Shown here: positions 1 to 12,080 of the stretch, in pieces
How positions within the stretch are numbered: position 1 is the first letter of the stretch
Layout of the letters: each line of letters opens with the position of its first letter
Assembly (NCBI GenBank): GCA_013399115.1
Contig: VXAA01001467.1
Coordinates: 310,001 to 374,000, forward strand
DNA length: 64,000 bases
Reading direction: 5' to 3'
Source of the DNA: Anseranas semipalmata
Taxonomy: Eukaryota; Chordata; Aves; Anseriformes; Anseranatidae
The notes under the pieces: model-generated
Database searches by the model: none
What the model was told of the DNA's origin: nothing
Seen by the model: only the letters and a program-made list of their open reading frames with translations
Made by a program: the position numbers and the translations under genes

Positions 1-3000
1 GGGACATTTAGGTATTTTTTTGTTATCATTAAAATGCCAAATCCCAGGAATCCATTGGCATGTAAGTACTATAGGTCAGATCTTCAACTGATGTGCAGTG
101 GCAGGTTCATAACACTCTTTTCTGTAGCAGCTGGGAATCTGAGACTGTTGGGTAGGGGGAGATTCCTTTCCAGCTTCATGGCCGTGAGTGTTAGAAATAA
201 GGTCCCTTAGCTCCTGTCCAGAAAGCAAGAATAATGGAAGATGGAGGTCACAGAAATGACAAGAGCAACTCTTGAAATCCAGTGTTGTCAGCACAAATGC
301 AGCAATTGATTGAAAAGTGTCTGCTAACCAGGCAGCAAAGAGCCCAATTAGAACTGAAATAGCATGAGGGTCTATTTCAGAGTTTTATGATACCAGCTCA
401 CACTGCTCAACTAATTCTAAGTTCTGATGTTTTTTTTTTTTTTGTCTGGGCTGGAATTACCTGGGGATCACAAGCAATCTTGGACTGACAGCAACTGTGT
501 ATCCAATGCGGGACTTCTCAGAACTTGAGCTTTTAAGAGATGTCATCATAAACACACCCTAAAATGGAAAGACAATCCTCTGATCTATCTTGGGGATGAA
601 CAAGGACCACCAGGGAGTGTGGCTGAGGACTGCTCGAGCTTTACTCCATACTGTGAGGTCTGTTGGACTTGCTATTTCTCCTGAACCAGAAATACATGCT
701 GGAACTGCCCCAACTGAAAAAGCGTGTCAGCACTTAAGTTGGACAACATTTGAGGAAGACATGGTTAAGGCTGGGTACAGAAAAACCTGTTATGGCCTCC
801 CAGATATCTGGGAACTCTGTGACAGCTTGCTAATATTGACGGTCAGGCACTTGTGCTCTGACTGGGGAAATTAAGGCCTTTTAGACAGTCAGGGATATTT
901 TCTTGCTGTCCTGATCTCTAAGGAAGAATGTCATATGGGAGAAGCATAGCAGAAAGAGTAGTCTGCATGGTCTGGTGGAGTGGTAGCACTTAGGGACTTG
1001 GACTGTGAAGCAGGGTGAGCAGACACGGGGCATGGGGTGACGTACCAAGCCAGTGGTTCCGAGTAAGAGGGAACGGTGTCTAGAGGGAAGAGGTCTTTGC
1101 AAATACATTTGTGTTCTGTGTACGCTAAGATTATCTATTTGACGAACAGCTAATAGACCCCAGGAATGAGTGAATTCAGTGTGTTAAGCTCTATGGCTAC
1201 AGGCACCATTGATCATGCTGCACAGCATTTGTTTCATCTTTCACATGGATCTAGTCTGAGTCAAAACTTGCAACAAACTGTTCGGTAAGGGGCAGGCCAA
1301 TCTCTTAATCAATACAAGCAACAGTGCAATGTGGAACAGCTAGTTACTTGAAGAATTCCTTTATCATGTAAGAATGCATAAAAGAGGTTCTTGATTGCTT
1401 GTGTCATTGCAGAAGCTGGGATGGTTGCTACAGAAATCACAGTGTTAACCCTGGAAATGTTCCAAGTTGAGAATTTTTGAGGAATCTTGTCAATATTTGC
1501 ATCTGCAGTATGCTAGCCTAGATAGTGCTGAGTGCAAAATACAGAAATGGAATGTGTGCCCATGGCATTAACAATCTCAGTTGGCTTTATGGGGAAATAC
1601 AGGCACAGAGTGCCCCAGATAATGGGATGATGAACAGAACTACCTCTTCATGTTCTTCTATTATGTCCTCAATCCCACTCAGAGCTGCTTTTTCTCTGTT
1701 AAAAGGTAAAACTATGCACTGCTTTTCCTGTTGTGAATGGATGCTGCATTTAAAGAAAAAGTCTCCAGTCTTCTACTGATGAAGATGAATGTGACATTCT
1801 TCTGAAAATCAGTCCAAGTTCACTCCAGAGATGTCTGCCTGTCCTAGTCAAGAGGAAGGAGTAAGAGCACTGTTCAGTTTGCACAAGGTTGGCAGGAAGC
1901 AGAGGTGGATTTGGGCACTGCATACTCAGGCTAAGTAGCCCTGCACCTTGCAACATGACAAGCCCTATTGAACTTAGACGAAGTGCTTGTGGAACGAGGC
2001 ATTGCTTACAATGACCAGAGGTGGCTGACTATGTCCCTCATATTGAGTGTTTTGGTGCTTAAGTCTCAATATAAATGTAAACTATTATCACTATTATGCT
2101 GTTGTTGCAGACATCTTCACTTGGCATCAGCAGTTATTTCTAACTAGTTAACATGTTTGGAGGTCCTTAAGGTGTAATGCAGCACTGTTGTAAGTGAACT
2201 CTATATATCTATTCAAAACTAACCAACACAACTTAAGAATTAAATTTCTTGTCCAGAAATCATTGCTACAGTGGAATAGAGTTGTGGTAAAAGCAGTTCA
2301 GGCTTTATAAAAGGTCACATAAAATGTTCTTCAGTGCTGCATGATAGGTAGACAATACCATCTTTCAATACCCAGTTCTCGAGTGGGTACTTAGGAGCTT
2401 ATATTGCCTGGCTTATTCTACATCACGAAAAAAAAGAGATCCAGTCATTTTATTCTGGAAAGCATTCTTCCCATCTCTTTGGCTGTCATATGTATTTAAC
2501 TGTAGTGCCCTCAAGGACAATGTGGTGGATCAGCATGCTAAGGGCTACGGTCTACAGCCTGTAGTTTTTCATTTCACATTGCTTAAGAATGGTCCCCTTT
2601 GTTTCCATTTTGAGCCACGGCTGAATTCTTACATGTTGTCTGATCTTCCGGCTCAAATACCCAAGAGAATAGGCAGCTGTGAATCAACCCTCTGTGTGCT
2701 TTCTAGCAGGTAGTATAGCACGGAAAGCCGTATACTTCTTATTTCTTTAAACTGATAGGGATTTGAAGGAAAAGACTTTAATAAAACAGTCTCACGAATG
2801 ATTATTTTCTTCCTGCTGATGATTCTGAATTGCATGCAGAAATATAAGAACCTTTTAACAGAGCTCTATGGGTTTAAACGCAGTCCTTTAGATTTATAAT
2901 TAAAGCTTATTGTCTTTATGCTACCCTACACCTTATGAGAAGGATCACCTTTCTAATTACATGGTACCAGGAGGTCAGTCACATGCTTTCACTTAGTATT

Positions 3001-4879
3001 AAGGTACAGAGTTGTGCTATTTTTCTTCTTCTTTTCCTTCTTCTGTAGATTCTACATTATGTTTTGGAAATTTGACATCATGATTTTTTTTTTTCAGGCC
3101 AGATGTTTTGTCCTGCTATGTTAAGTCATCTTGACATACTGCCATGAAATGGAAACAACTGCTAGTTTTAACATTGCTCCATATCTTTATTAAAAGGTAC
3201 GTCTCATGCATCTTAATTCCCCATATACATGCTATCTTCCTCTCTCCCCCCTCTCCCCTGTTATACTTCTTTCTTTTCCTCCATAAAGAAGAAGGCATAT
3301 TAAAATTTCCTTGCTGTTCTGCCTGAGCGGTTAACGAGGTTCTAGATAGCATAATGAATATGCAGTGCTATTGATCCTGTGTATGTGTGTGTGTGTGTGT
3401 GCGCGTTTGTGTGTGCATGTCTTTAATCACAGCTGGAATGCAAAATCAGGCTCCACCTTTCAACTCTATCTCCATCATGCTGAGAGAGTGAGAGAGAGCG
3501 AGACTGAGACTGCTAGACAGCTCGAAAGAGATTGCAGCTCAGATGTCCTGGAAAACAGCAAATCCCTCAGACCTGGCAGATTCCGTTACCATGAGAACTG
3601 CAGATATTTCCATTGTGATGGCTTGCTCTAGCAGCCATCTGTTACACCCATTTGATTAGGAAGTACAGTTCAGCTTGTATGGGATTTTCACTGCACCTTA
3701 TCCCATGGCAGTGTACAGAAACTCTCTCTCTTTTTATATGCTAAACTCAATGTTTTTAAAGTGCTGTAATTTACTGAGGCTGAAGGCATTTAATGAAATG
3801 CTAGGAGGAGGTCACTGAGGGACAGTATCTCTGAGAAGAAAGAAGTACATGAGATACATGAAGGGGATTAGTGTCCAGTATATAAATAAGATCAACCCAG
3901 AAATTAACTGTATTTAGCAGTTCCTCATCCTTGCCAGGGAGAGGAGCTTGATATACAGACCTCATGAAGCCATGATAAAATTAATAATTGCCTCCTGTTA
4001 TTTAATCCCACTCCATATATATTTATTGTATGCATGCAATAAGTGCATGCAGCAAATATATTTCAGGTCCTCTTGAAAAAGGGGATGGTGATGACTCTCC
4101 CCAGATACCTAACATGGTGCAGTGACTGCACTGTATAATGATTAGATTAGCTTTAAAAATTTAATGGTACTATTTGACTTTTCCTAGACACAAAACAACC
4201 TTAAACTTTCTTGAAGGTTTGCTGTAATTTACTGATTAAACCAATTGTTTGAACGAGTTGCGTCCCTTGGTGTAAATTTGTGGTGAAGGAAACGGTAATG
4301 GCACATCAAACGGATATAAAAACAAAGGAGTCCCCTTCAATTAAAACTCTCCAGACATTCTTCCTAAGTGGCTGGCATTCCAGATTCAGAGTAATGTTAT
4401 GCGTGGGGTAGTTGCCTGGAGTATCTTAAAATGACTGAAGGTCTTGTAAACTCAGTGAAGCTAATTAAATGCTCACACACTGAAATGAATTTCTGATTGC
4501 TGCTCAGGAGGCATTGAGGTCAGCTCCTCTTTTCATTGCCCACACTTTATGGCCAATGCCAGATACTAAATAAATCAGATCCTCAGAATCAGGGGCTCTG
4601 TGTTTTTGTTCTTCTTATATATTCTCCCACCCGGCTGAACATAATTCCTTATCCGTCTTCATCTCGGCATGAAAAGTTTTCTCTTCTATTGTTTTTCCTC
4701 ACATAGCACCAGATTGCCATGGAGAAGACTATGATATCATAAGAAATGAATGAGCATGTTTCTCACCATGGGTGAAATATACATTCCAGACCTAATAAAG
4801 TCAGAAATCATGTAATGGGCCTGGTAAAATGAGCTGCTTAGTTCGTGTAAATATAAACGGATCTTTAGGGCTCTACTTC
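1..4879. other. Non-genic unique sequence, no recognised gene
   Basis: I see no gene here. Open frames reach about 94 codons (590-874, plus strand) but show no recognisable domain and no convincing splice or promoter context. Poly-T runs lie at 430-443 and near 3088, and the GT microsatellite at 3379-3418 is listed separately. Two sub-regions, 3431-3650 and 4254-4580, have the uneven, slightly CpG-richer texture often seen in conserved non-coding DNA. That is an impression from reading, not a measurement of conservation. Confidence 0.6.
3379..3418. repeat. (GT)n microsatellite
   Basis: This is a GT dinucleotide run, interrupted by GCGCG and TTT, about 40 bases long. It is probably length-polymorphic. 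Confidence 0.9.
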
Positions 4880-4993
4880 AACTAAGCAAGTTCTTAAGCA
4901 CTTTGCTGAGTATGGAGAGGTATAAGAACATGTTTAAGAGCTTTTTTTCTGAATAGGGCTGGTTTTTAAAGTGGTTTGCTGAATCAGGGCCTC
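4880..4993. mobile_element. Decayed palindromic MITE-like repeat, 'TTTGCTGAATCAGGGCC' type
   Basis: The same arm occurs three times in one direction within about 115 bases, each time as a decayed version of TTAAGTGCTTTGCTGAATCAGGGCC. The occurrences are at 4885-4915, 4926-4960 and 4968-4993. The last ends in TTTGCTGAATCAGGGCCT almost intact. From general knowledge, this arm belongs to a short palindromic repeat family abundant in turtle and crocodilian genomes and present as relics in birds. It has no coding capacity. The family assignment rests on remembered consensus, so its exact library name is left open. Confidence 0.6.
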
Positions 4994-5149
4994 AAAATGT
5001 AAAAAAGGAAAGTCAAATTTCCATTCCCTCTTATAATAATTTTTTTTTTTGTTGATCATCTTTACAGCAAAGAAGAACTTTCACTTCCTGAAGCTTTCCA
5101 TCTTGCATAATCCTGGAGACTGAACCACAGAGAAGAGAGTCCTTTTTTT

Positions 5150-6305
5150 TCTCTCTCTTTTTTTTTTTTTTTTCAGACAGGGCACTTGTTTTATGAATGT
5201 GGTATCTGCCTTTGACAGGCAGCAGATGTATGGAAGCCCTGAAATCTGAAACAATAAATACCATTCAGAGTCTCACCACTGAACCTTCTTATAGTACTGC
5301 CTTTGTTAAATGAAACATTTACAGGAATACCATCCCCCCCCTTCCCACCCACCTTCAAGGCTAGGATCTGAACCATGTTTTTAAAGTAAAGGTTAAGTAC
5401 CTGAGGCATGAACAGTTGACATACAAAAGAAACTAAAGTAAATTTATCATTCGTTTGCCAGCTACGAGGTGTGTCGAGGGCTTTTTCTTTCTCTTTGTAA
5501 CGCATGAGAAAACAAACCTGGGAAGTGTATGCAAGGAATATTTCTTTTCTACACTGGAATGTTAACATTTGCACCTTCTGACTTAATACTGTATATTTCT
5601 TTAGAGTCATCAATCTCATGAGAGTCATCTTGCCATCTGTACCAGCATTGCTCCAGGCTTCCATATGAAAGTCCAATCTGGCGGTATAAATACTGGATAA
5701 TGAAGAGTAGGTGTTAAAGTTTCTGACTGGAAGAAGAGTCTGTGTCTATGAAGGATCTAAAATTGTATGTTAAACAAACAAACAGAATCTATGTTAACAT
5801 GGAAGTCCAACCAGAAATAACATGCATGTTCATCCTCACACTGTCTTTCACTCTCCATGTCTCTTTCAAAATTTTTTTCTTCAGCTTCTCTATTTAATAG
5901 AGTTCACCCAAGACCCAGGAGAAAAATGTTCTCTGTCCCTCCTGTTATACTCTGGAGATTACAAACAGGGGCAAGATGTTGACTTGCTATAATGTAGGGT
6001 TCTTTTTTCCCTCCCTATCCTTTTGCTCCCGGAAAGCTATAACTACATAGATTAGCAAAACTTCTGCAAGAATGGATGTAAAACAGATTTATCTCAGTGT
6101 CAGCTTTATCTGATCCATTCGGTCTTGCAGAGTTTGGATGGTTTCCTTTGTTACAATAACCAGCTTTCAAACATCTATATCCTTAGGGTATTAAATGTCA
6201 GCCTCTAGTGTACCGTTCAAGGATAAAAGATTGACAATACTGAAGTACTTTTTTCTTCTTCTTCTTCTTTTTTTTTTTTTCTCCAGAATTGGCAGGTTTT
6301 TTACT
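5150..6305. repeat. Copy 1 of a 1.16 kb direct duplication (probable assembly artefact)
   Basis: This segment recurs at 6602-7760 at a constant offset of 1,452 bases. No indel appears until a poly-T tract, which is 13 T here and 16 T in copy 2. The copies differ only in the last bases before the N gap: 6287-6305 has four mismatches against 7742-7760. Rising error at a contig end and identity everywhere else are what an unmerged overlap between two contigs looks like. The open frame at 5191-5676 (minus, 161 codons) and its twin at 6643-7128 are the same sequence. They resemble no known protein. Confidence 0.92.
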
Positions 6306-6601
6306 NNNNNNNNNNNNNNNNNNNNNNNNNNNNNNNNNNNNNNNNNNNNNNNNNNNNNNNNNNNNNNNNNNNNNNNNNNNNNNNNNNNNNNNNNNNNNNN
6401 NNNNNNNNNNNNNNNNNNNNNNNNNNNNNNNNNNNNNNNNNNNNNNNNNNNNNNNNNNNNNNNNNNNNNNNNNNNNNNNNNNNNNNNNNNNNNNNNNNNN
6501 NNNNNNNNNNNNNNNNNNNNNNNNNNNNNNNNNNNNNNNNNNNNNNNNNNNNNNNNNNNNNNNNNNNNNNNNNNNNNNNNNNNNNNNNNNNNNNNNNNNN
6601 N
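6306..6601. other. Assembly gap, 296 N
   Basis: A run of 296 undetermined bases lies between the two copies of the duplicated segment. The contigs on its two sides overlap in sequence, so the gap probably has no real counterpart in the genome. Frames running through it are meaningless. Confidence 0.99.
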
Positions 6602-7760
6602 TCTCTCTCTTTTTTTTTTTTTTTTCAGACAGGGCACTTGTTTTATGAATGTGGTATCTGCCTTTGACAGGCAGCAGATGTATGGAAGCCCTGAAATCTG
6701 AAACAATAAATACCATTCAGAGTCTCACCACTGAACCTTCTTATAGTACTGCCTTTGTTAAATGAAACATTTACAGGAATACCATCCCCCCCCTTCCCAC
6801 CCACCTTCAAGGCTAGGATCTGAACCATGTTTTTAAAGTAAAGGTTAAGTACCTGAGGCATGAACAGTTGACATACAAAAGAAACTAAAGTAAATTTATC
6901 ATTCGTTTGCCAGCTACGAGGTGTGTCGAGGGCTTTTTCTTTCTCTTTGTAACGCATGAGAAAACAAACCTGGGAAGTGTATGCAAGGAATATTTCTTTT
7001 CTACACTGGAATGTTAACATTTGCACCTTCTGACTTAATACTGTATATTTCTTTAGAGTCATCAATCTCATGAGAGTCATCTTGCCATCTGTACCAGCAT
7101 TGCTCCAGGCTTCCATATGAAAGTCCAATCTGGCGGTATAAATACTGGATAATGAAGAGTAGGTGTTAAAGTTTCTGACTGGAAGAAGAGTCTGTGTCTA
7201 TGAAGGATCTAAAATTGTATGTTAAACAAACAAACAGAATCTATGTTAACATGGAAGTCCAACCAGAAATAACATGCATGTTCATCCTCACACTGTCTTT
7301 CACTCTCCATGTCTCTTTCAAAATTTTTTTCTTCAGCTTCTCTATTTAATAGAGTTCACCCAAGACCCAGGAGAAAAATGTTCTCTGTCCCTCCTGTTAT
7401 ACTCTGGAGATTACAAACAGGGGCAAGATGTTGACTTGCTATAATGTAGGGTTCTTTTTTCCCTCCCTATCCTTTTGCTCCCGGAAAGCTATAACTACAT
7501 AGATTAGCAAAACTTCTGCAAGAATGGATGTAAAACAGATTTATCTCAGTGTCAGCTTTATCTGATCCATTCGGTCTTGCAGAGTTTGGATGGTTTCCTT
7601 TGTTACAATAACCAGCTTTCAAACATCTATATCCTTAGGGTATTAAATGTCAGCCTCTAGTGTACCGTTCAAGGATAAAAGATTGACAATACTGAAGTAC
7701 TTTTTTCTTCTTCTTCTTCTTTTTTTTTTTTTTTTCTCCAGCATTGGCAGAGTCTTTACT
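6602..7760. repeat. Copy 2 of the 1.16 kb direct duplication
   Basis: This is identical to 5150-6305 apart from three extra T in the poly-T tract at 7720-7735 and four substitutions in the final 19 bases. It runs on without a break into unique sequence after 7760. It is therefore the copy to keep. The likely true order joins base 5149 directly to base 6602. Confidence 0.92.
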
Positions 7761-7822
7761 CTGCACACCACTGCTGACCCCAGAAATGACCCACAGGAAC
7801 TACTGGCGAAAGGAGCGAAAAG
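7742..7822 (+). other. Exon-like segment of 81 bases, weak candidate
   Basis: A pyrimidine tract of CTT repeats plus 16 T ends in CTCCAG at 7741. It is followed by 81 bases and then a plausible donor, AAAAG|GTATTT, at 7823. The length is a multiple of three and two of the three frames are open throughout; one contains TPEMTHRNYWRKERK. I do not recognise either peptide. The copy before the gap is cut off inside this segment and shows base changes there. Poly-T followed by AG is common in this window, so chance is a serious alternative. Confidence 0.15.
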
Positions 7823-9518
7823 GTATTTCAGCTTATAGGCATTAGAAACTCTCTTCATTAATAGCCTTTTTGCAGACTTTTCAGATAGATTTCCTGTCAT
7901 TGTGATGAGGATATATTTGTAACTGGGTCCCTTAAGTAAATGGCCAGTGGATAATTAATTGAACTAACTAGGACTTTCCGTACTGTATTTCCTTTACACT
8001 TCTTCTTTTTTTTTTTTTTTTTTAAGGGAAAAAAATTATCTTCGTGATGGTCTTATGTCCTCTGTGCTGGATGTGCAGCTGTTTTCCACCTGTAAACTTG
8101 CCTCCTGTTGGTCAAGCCTTTTAGCATTCATTCAAATAAAACTCTTAGACACTCTGTTGAGATTGGTAATGTTTTTTTTTTGTTTTGGTTGGCGTAAGAA
8201 CTGAAGAAAACATGCCCAGAAGATCAGGGACCAGCCAACATCCTCTTTCACTGCAGCTAGCAGAACCGATGTGCTTTGGATACAGCTAACAAATACTAGA
8301 GGCCTGAAGGATGCCATTTGTTTTTCCTTATCCTACTCACCTAGCTACTAGGATTGCATCACTCCCCTGCTTTGTGCAAGCAGGTAGGTACCCTGAGCTT
8401 CTCTCTGTACGGCTCAGGAAGATGCAAAGTCCTTTTCTATCTGAAGGTGCTGAATCTGCCAAATACCAGGTTCACCACATTACTAATGCCTGCTGACCCT
8501 GATCTTGCTAAAAGAAGCATTTCAGAAGACGATATTTGGGACACATCAGGACTGCAGTGGTGGCAATGAGTAAGGTAAAGAAAAAAATGGTGTATTTTTA
8601 TCTTAATGTGTATTGTACTCTGTCCACTACTGATACACACATTATTGATAATATAATCAAAATTCTGGTTATAGTTCAGTTCTCCTTGGCACTCCCATTG
8701 TGCATACTCCAGTCTCCCAAATAAGTCACACCAGTGCAAAACTACAGTGGGGTTGAATTAGGCTTATTACTATTTTTCACTCTTAGAATACCCTCTTAGC
8801 ACACTGGCCTCCAGCCCCTTTAATTAAAAGCTTGCAAACATGCATCCCATAAATAATTTCTGACTTTCACAGCTGTTTTTGAGGCAGGTATAGCAGAGCT
8901 AGTTGATGTTTTTGAGCAAACGCTTCTCCCTCTCTTAGTAGTCTTCACTTTTTCAGTTCTGGAAATGTTGTCATGACTTATTCATTTTGCAATCATTGGG
9001 ACGTTTCTTAAAATGTATAGACAGTTTCTCAGTGAACATGTACAATCTTTCCTCTCTCAACAACGAGTACAAATTTTTACCTGTTACCCATCAAGTAATG
9101 TTGATAATGACCTTTGTTAACCAAATCTCAAATAACAAAAGTGTGAAATTACAAAAGAATCTCATTTTAACATTATGAATTCGCGTGTGAAAGAAATGCT
9201 TTTTCAAGAGTAGCTAGGACTGTTGGTCATAATTTTCTCAGCAAAATAGTATGCATGAAACAGGTAAGGGAAGGATATTGAGTTGCTGGCTGAATTCTTC
9301 TGAGATTTTGTTCTGACAATTATTTGCATGTATATTTAAATTTCTTTTTCTCTGTATGGAATTCAGTGTGTCCACACTAAATATGTGTGCTTTAATTCAT
9401 CTTTCATTGCTTTCTGTCAGAAAGGATATGCCAAAACAAAGGTCTCATTTCAGGCAGCTTGGTCTGATAGATGTTTTTGTTTGTCCTCACACTGATAGAC
9501 ATAAAGCATGGACAACAT
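7823..9518. other. Non-genic, no recognised gene
   Basis: This stretch is AT-rich unique sequence with poly-T tracts near 8006-8023 and 8172-8180. Open frames of 60-100 codons at 8311-8739 overlap each other on both strands and resemble nothing known. The phrase near 8725-8762 (CACACCAGTGCAAAACTA) may be a scrap of a palindromic repeat arm, but it is too short to call. Confidence 0.6.
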
Positions 9519-9602
9519 GATCCTTGTCTCACTTATTGCATTGTAAATCAGGATGAGCTTTGCTGAAATCAGTGGAGTTAGCCCACTCTTTAAAATAGGC
9601 TT
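9519..9602. mobile_element. Decayed palindromic MITE-like repeat, 'GTAAATCAGGA' type
   Basis: The segment contains TTGTAAATCAGGATGAGC and GAAATCAGTGGAGTTAGCCC. This is the order expected of the palindromic repeat whose arms read GATCTCACTTACACTGGTGTAAATCAGGAGTAACTCCA and whose centre is GAAATCAGTGGAGTTA. Identity to the remembered consensus is perhaps two thirds. The element is non-coding and non-autonomous. A related scrap with GGTGTCTAAATGGGTGCCT lies nearby, at about 9717-9750. Confidence 0.55.
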
Positions 9603-10995
9603 ACAAGAATCAAGTATTTGAGTGCTGTGTCAGTGCTTCTTTCTGTTTGGCACTTACAGTCTCCTCTAGACCAAACCAACAAAATTAAAATATCCACTAA
9701 ACAAAGAATATTTTTTAGGTGTCTAAATGGGTGCCTCTGAATTTCAGTTGTGGAAAGTTGTGATCCTGTTTAATTACTGCTCTAGTCAAGATCTTTAAAC
9801 ATGAAGTGTCCTTACTTACACAGCAGCATGACAACATAGAGCATTCCTCCTTGCCTCCTATTCATCTCAGCTGTTGTTGCCCTGATATTTTGCAGGTTGT
9901 TAGACCTGTAGGTGTAGCTGACGCAGCCAAAGAGTGTAGTCCCATACGTGTATACAAATTCCTGATTTGCCAGTGACTATTATTTTAATCATTTCCTCCA
10001 CGGCAAATGCAAAGGGGGCTTTAGTATGTTATGTGAGTTTAAGCCTGTCTCTCCCTTTAAGTCTTGAGATCAGTTATTTATAAGAAGCAGACATCTAGGC
10101 AATCTTACCCTTTTCTTCTGTGCATTGAAGGCAGTGAAGGTTGCAATATTAATTGCTGCATCAGCCACTTTAAAATTTAATGTTTTTCCCCATTCTATAG
10201 GCAATGTATCTCTTGCATGATTTCCCATATAGTCTTCACTTTCACAGTAGTCTGAATGATAAGCAACAATAATGTCTTTGGAAGTGATCCATAAATCATA
10301 TTCAAATCCACGTATCCAAATGATCCTATTTTTAATCTCTAAACTACTGTAGTGTGTGCTTGCTAGTGCAGTTTGATTGGAAGCATTATGTACCCCACCT
10401 ACATATTTCCTTCAAATCAGTGCTAGTTCACCCAAAAATAAATAAATAAATCCAACCTGGAGCTTGACTAATAACACACAGAAAAACTGTGGGCAATGAA
10501 GAGTTCCCCGAATAAAATAAAGTACTTACATGCACTAGAGAAAACACAATGTTTTATCAGGATCTATAGAAGGAAGATGAATGGTTTGGGGTTTAGGTCA
10601 CTGTATTGGAGCTGAAAGTGTCTGAATTGTCTTCATTGCTTTCCCTCAGAGTTTCTGAATGACTTTGGATGTTGCCCACAGCTAAAATATGCCTGTGATT
10701 ATATACCTGAGGTACAAATATGTATTAATTAAAGAACCCAGAATATCAGTGTGAATATGCCACCTCTACCTTCACTTCATTTCCTGTTTGAAAGTGGTAG
10801 ACAAAAAAATTGTAAACGCAGTGAACTGCAGACAGTGTTTAGATACAGCCCAGGGTTTAGCAGCATGTAGGAACTGCTCAAGACTGGGCCAGAGAGAATT
10901 GGTTTATCTAGTCTGACATCTTGCTACTATTTTCTCGTGCTCCAAGAAGTTCTGCAACAGGTAGATAAGGGCTAACCTGTTTCTAAGGGAAAGTG

Positions 10996-11000
10996 TTTTG

Positions 11001-11031
<31 letters not shown>
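10996..11031. repeat. (TTTTG)6 pentanucleotide microsatellite
   Basis: There are six perfect TTTTG units, followed by a run of T. Confidence 0.9.
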
Positions 11032-12053
11032 CATCCTTGGACTAGTTTTCAGGCAGAGTTTTCAGGGGGTGAGCAAGCTGATTTTGAGTTGCATAATTTT
11101 TTTAGGCTTCTGTGATCCCTCTTGCCACTAAAGTCAAAGTCAGTAGCTGGTGACTTCAGCAAAAGGAGTGGTAGGACTTTTCTCATCAAGGAATTGGAAT
11201 GTCACTGGTCAAGAAATTCACATTATGACTTTTGAAGAAATCCATCTCTGTAGGAAACTGACTGGGCTGATGGTCAATTAATATTGTTCCTCTGCAGGGT
11301 TCCCATTGGTGTCTCTTACTTGACGTGCAGGTCTGCTTTGCTGCTTATGTAGAATCAAGCCCTCTTCAACAGAGGTGTGAGTTCAATGTGATGTCTGGTT
11401 TCTGAGTGATGTCTGGAAACTCTTGCAGACAAGAAGTTGCAGCTTTGGCCGTCATTCAGAATCTGAAGCAGTTTTCATCTTACCAACTTGGAAATGAGTT
11501 GATGTGATCTGGTTTCATTCAATGTAAGCTAGATTATAGGTCCATTAGCTGATGAATTTTTTGGGGAAGTGAAAAGCACCCAGCCCTTGTAAGCAGGAGA
11601 AAAGAAGATGTTGCATTTTTTAAATTGTGCATAATTAACTCCCTCTCAGACTGTGGATATGAGAGAATTGAGTTTTGGATGCATGTAGCCATAAGCAGGG
11701 AGAGACTTTTACCCAGGGTGAACTGAAATGTCTGCAAAAGCTGTGTCCTTTTTGGGCAGCCCTGCCAACAAACGGTTTGAGGGGGAAAGGGGAGCAGCAT
11801 TAATGTCATGCTTCCCTACAGCACAGCTCCTTGAATAGCATGGGCCACAGCCCATGACTCCTATTGAGCCTCCAGCTTGCTGCTGTTTCTCTGGAAGAAT
11901 ATCTGTTTCTTACCCACCGGGCTGTGTGGCAGGGGAGAAAGGATACTCCTCCTTATCCATATCCATTTGCTGGCTGCTCACAAAAGATAGGTTAGTAGGC
12001 AGATCTGACCTGATCTTGTTCTGTCTCAAGGGGTATAAATAGTTCCAGGACAC

Positions 12054-12080
12054 TGTGTGTGTGTGTGTGTTTTTTTTTTT
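12054..12080. repeat. (GT)n followed by poly-T
   Basis: About eight GT units run directly into ten T. Confidence 0.85.

Noticed and set aside
5191..5676. 161-codon minus-strand open frame, with an identical twin at 6643-7128
   Set aside because: The twin comes from the assembly duplication, so its apparent conservation is not evidence of selection. No recognisable domain, and such lengths are expected a few times by chance in 64 kb read in six frames.
6195..6716. Open frames running across the first N gap
   Set aside because: They consist mostly of undetermined bases.
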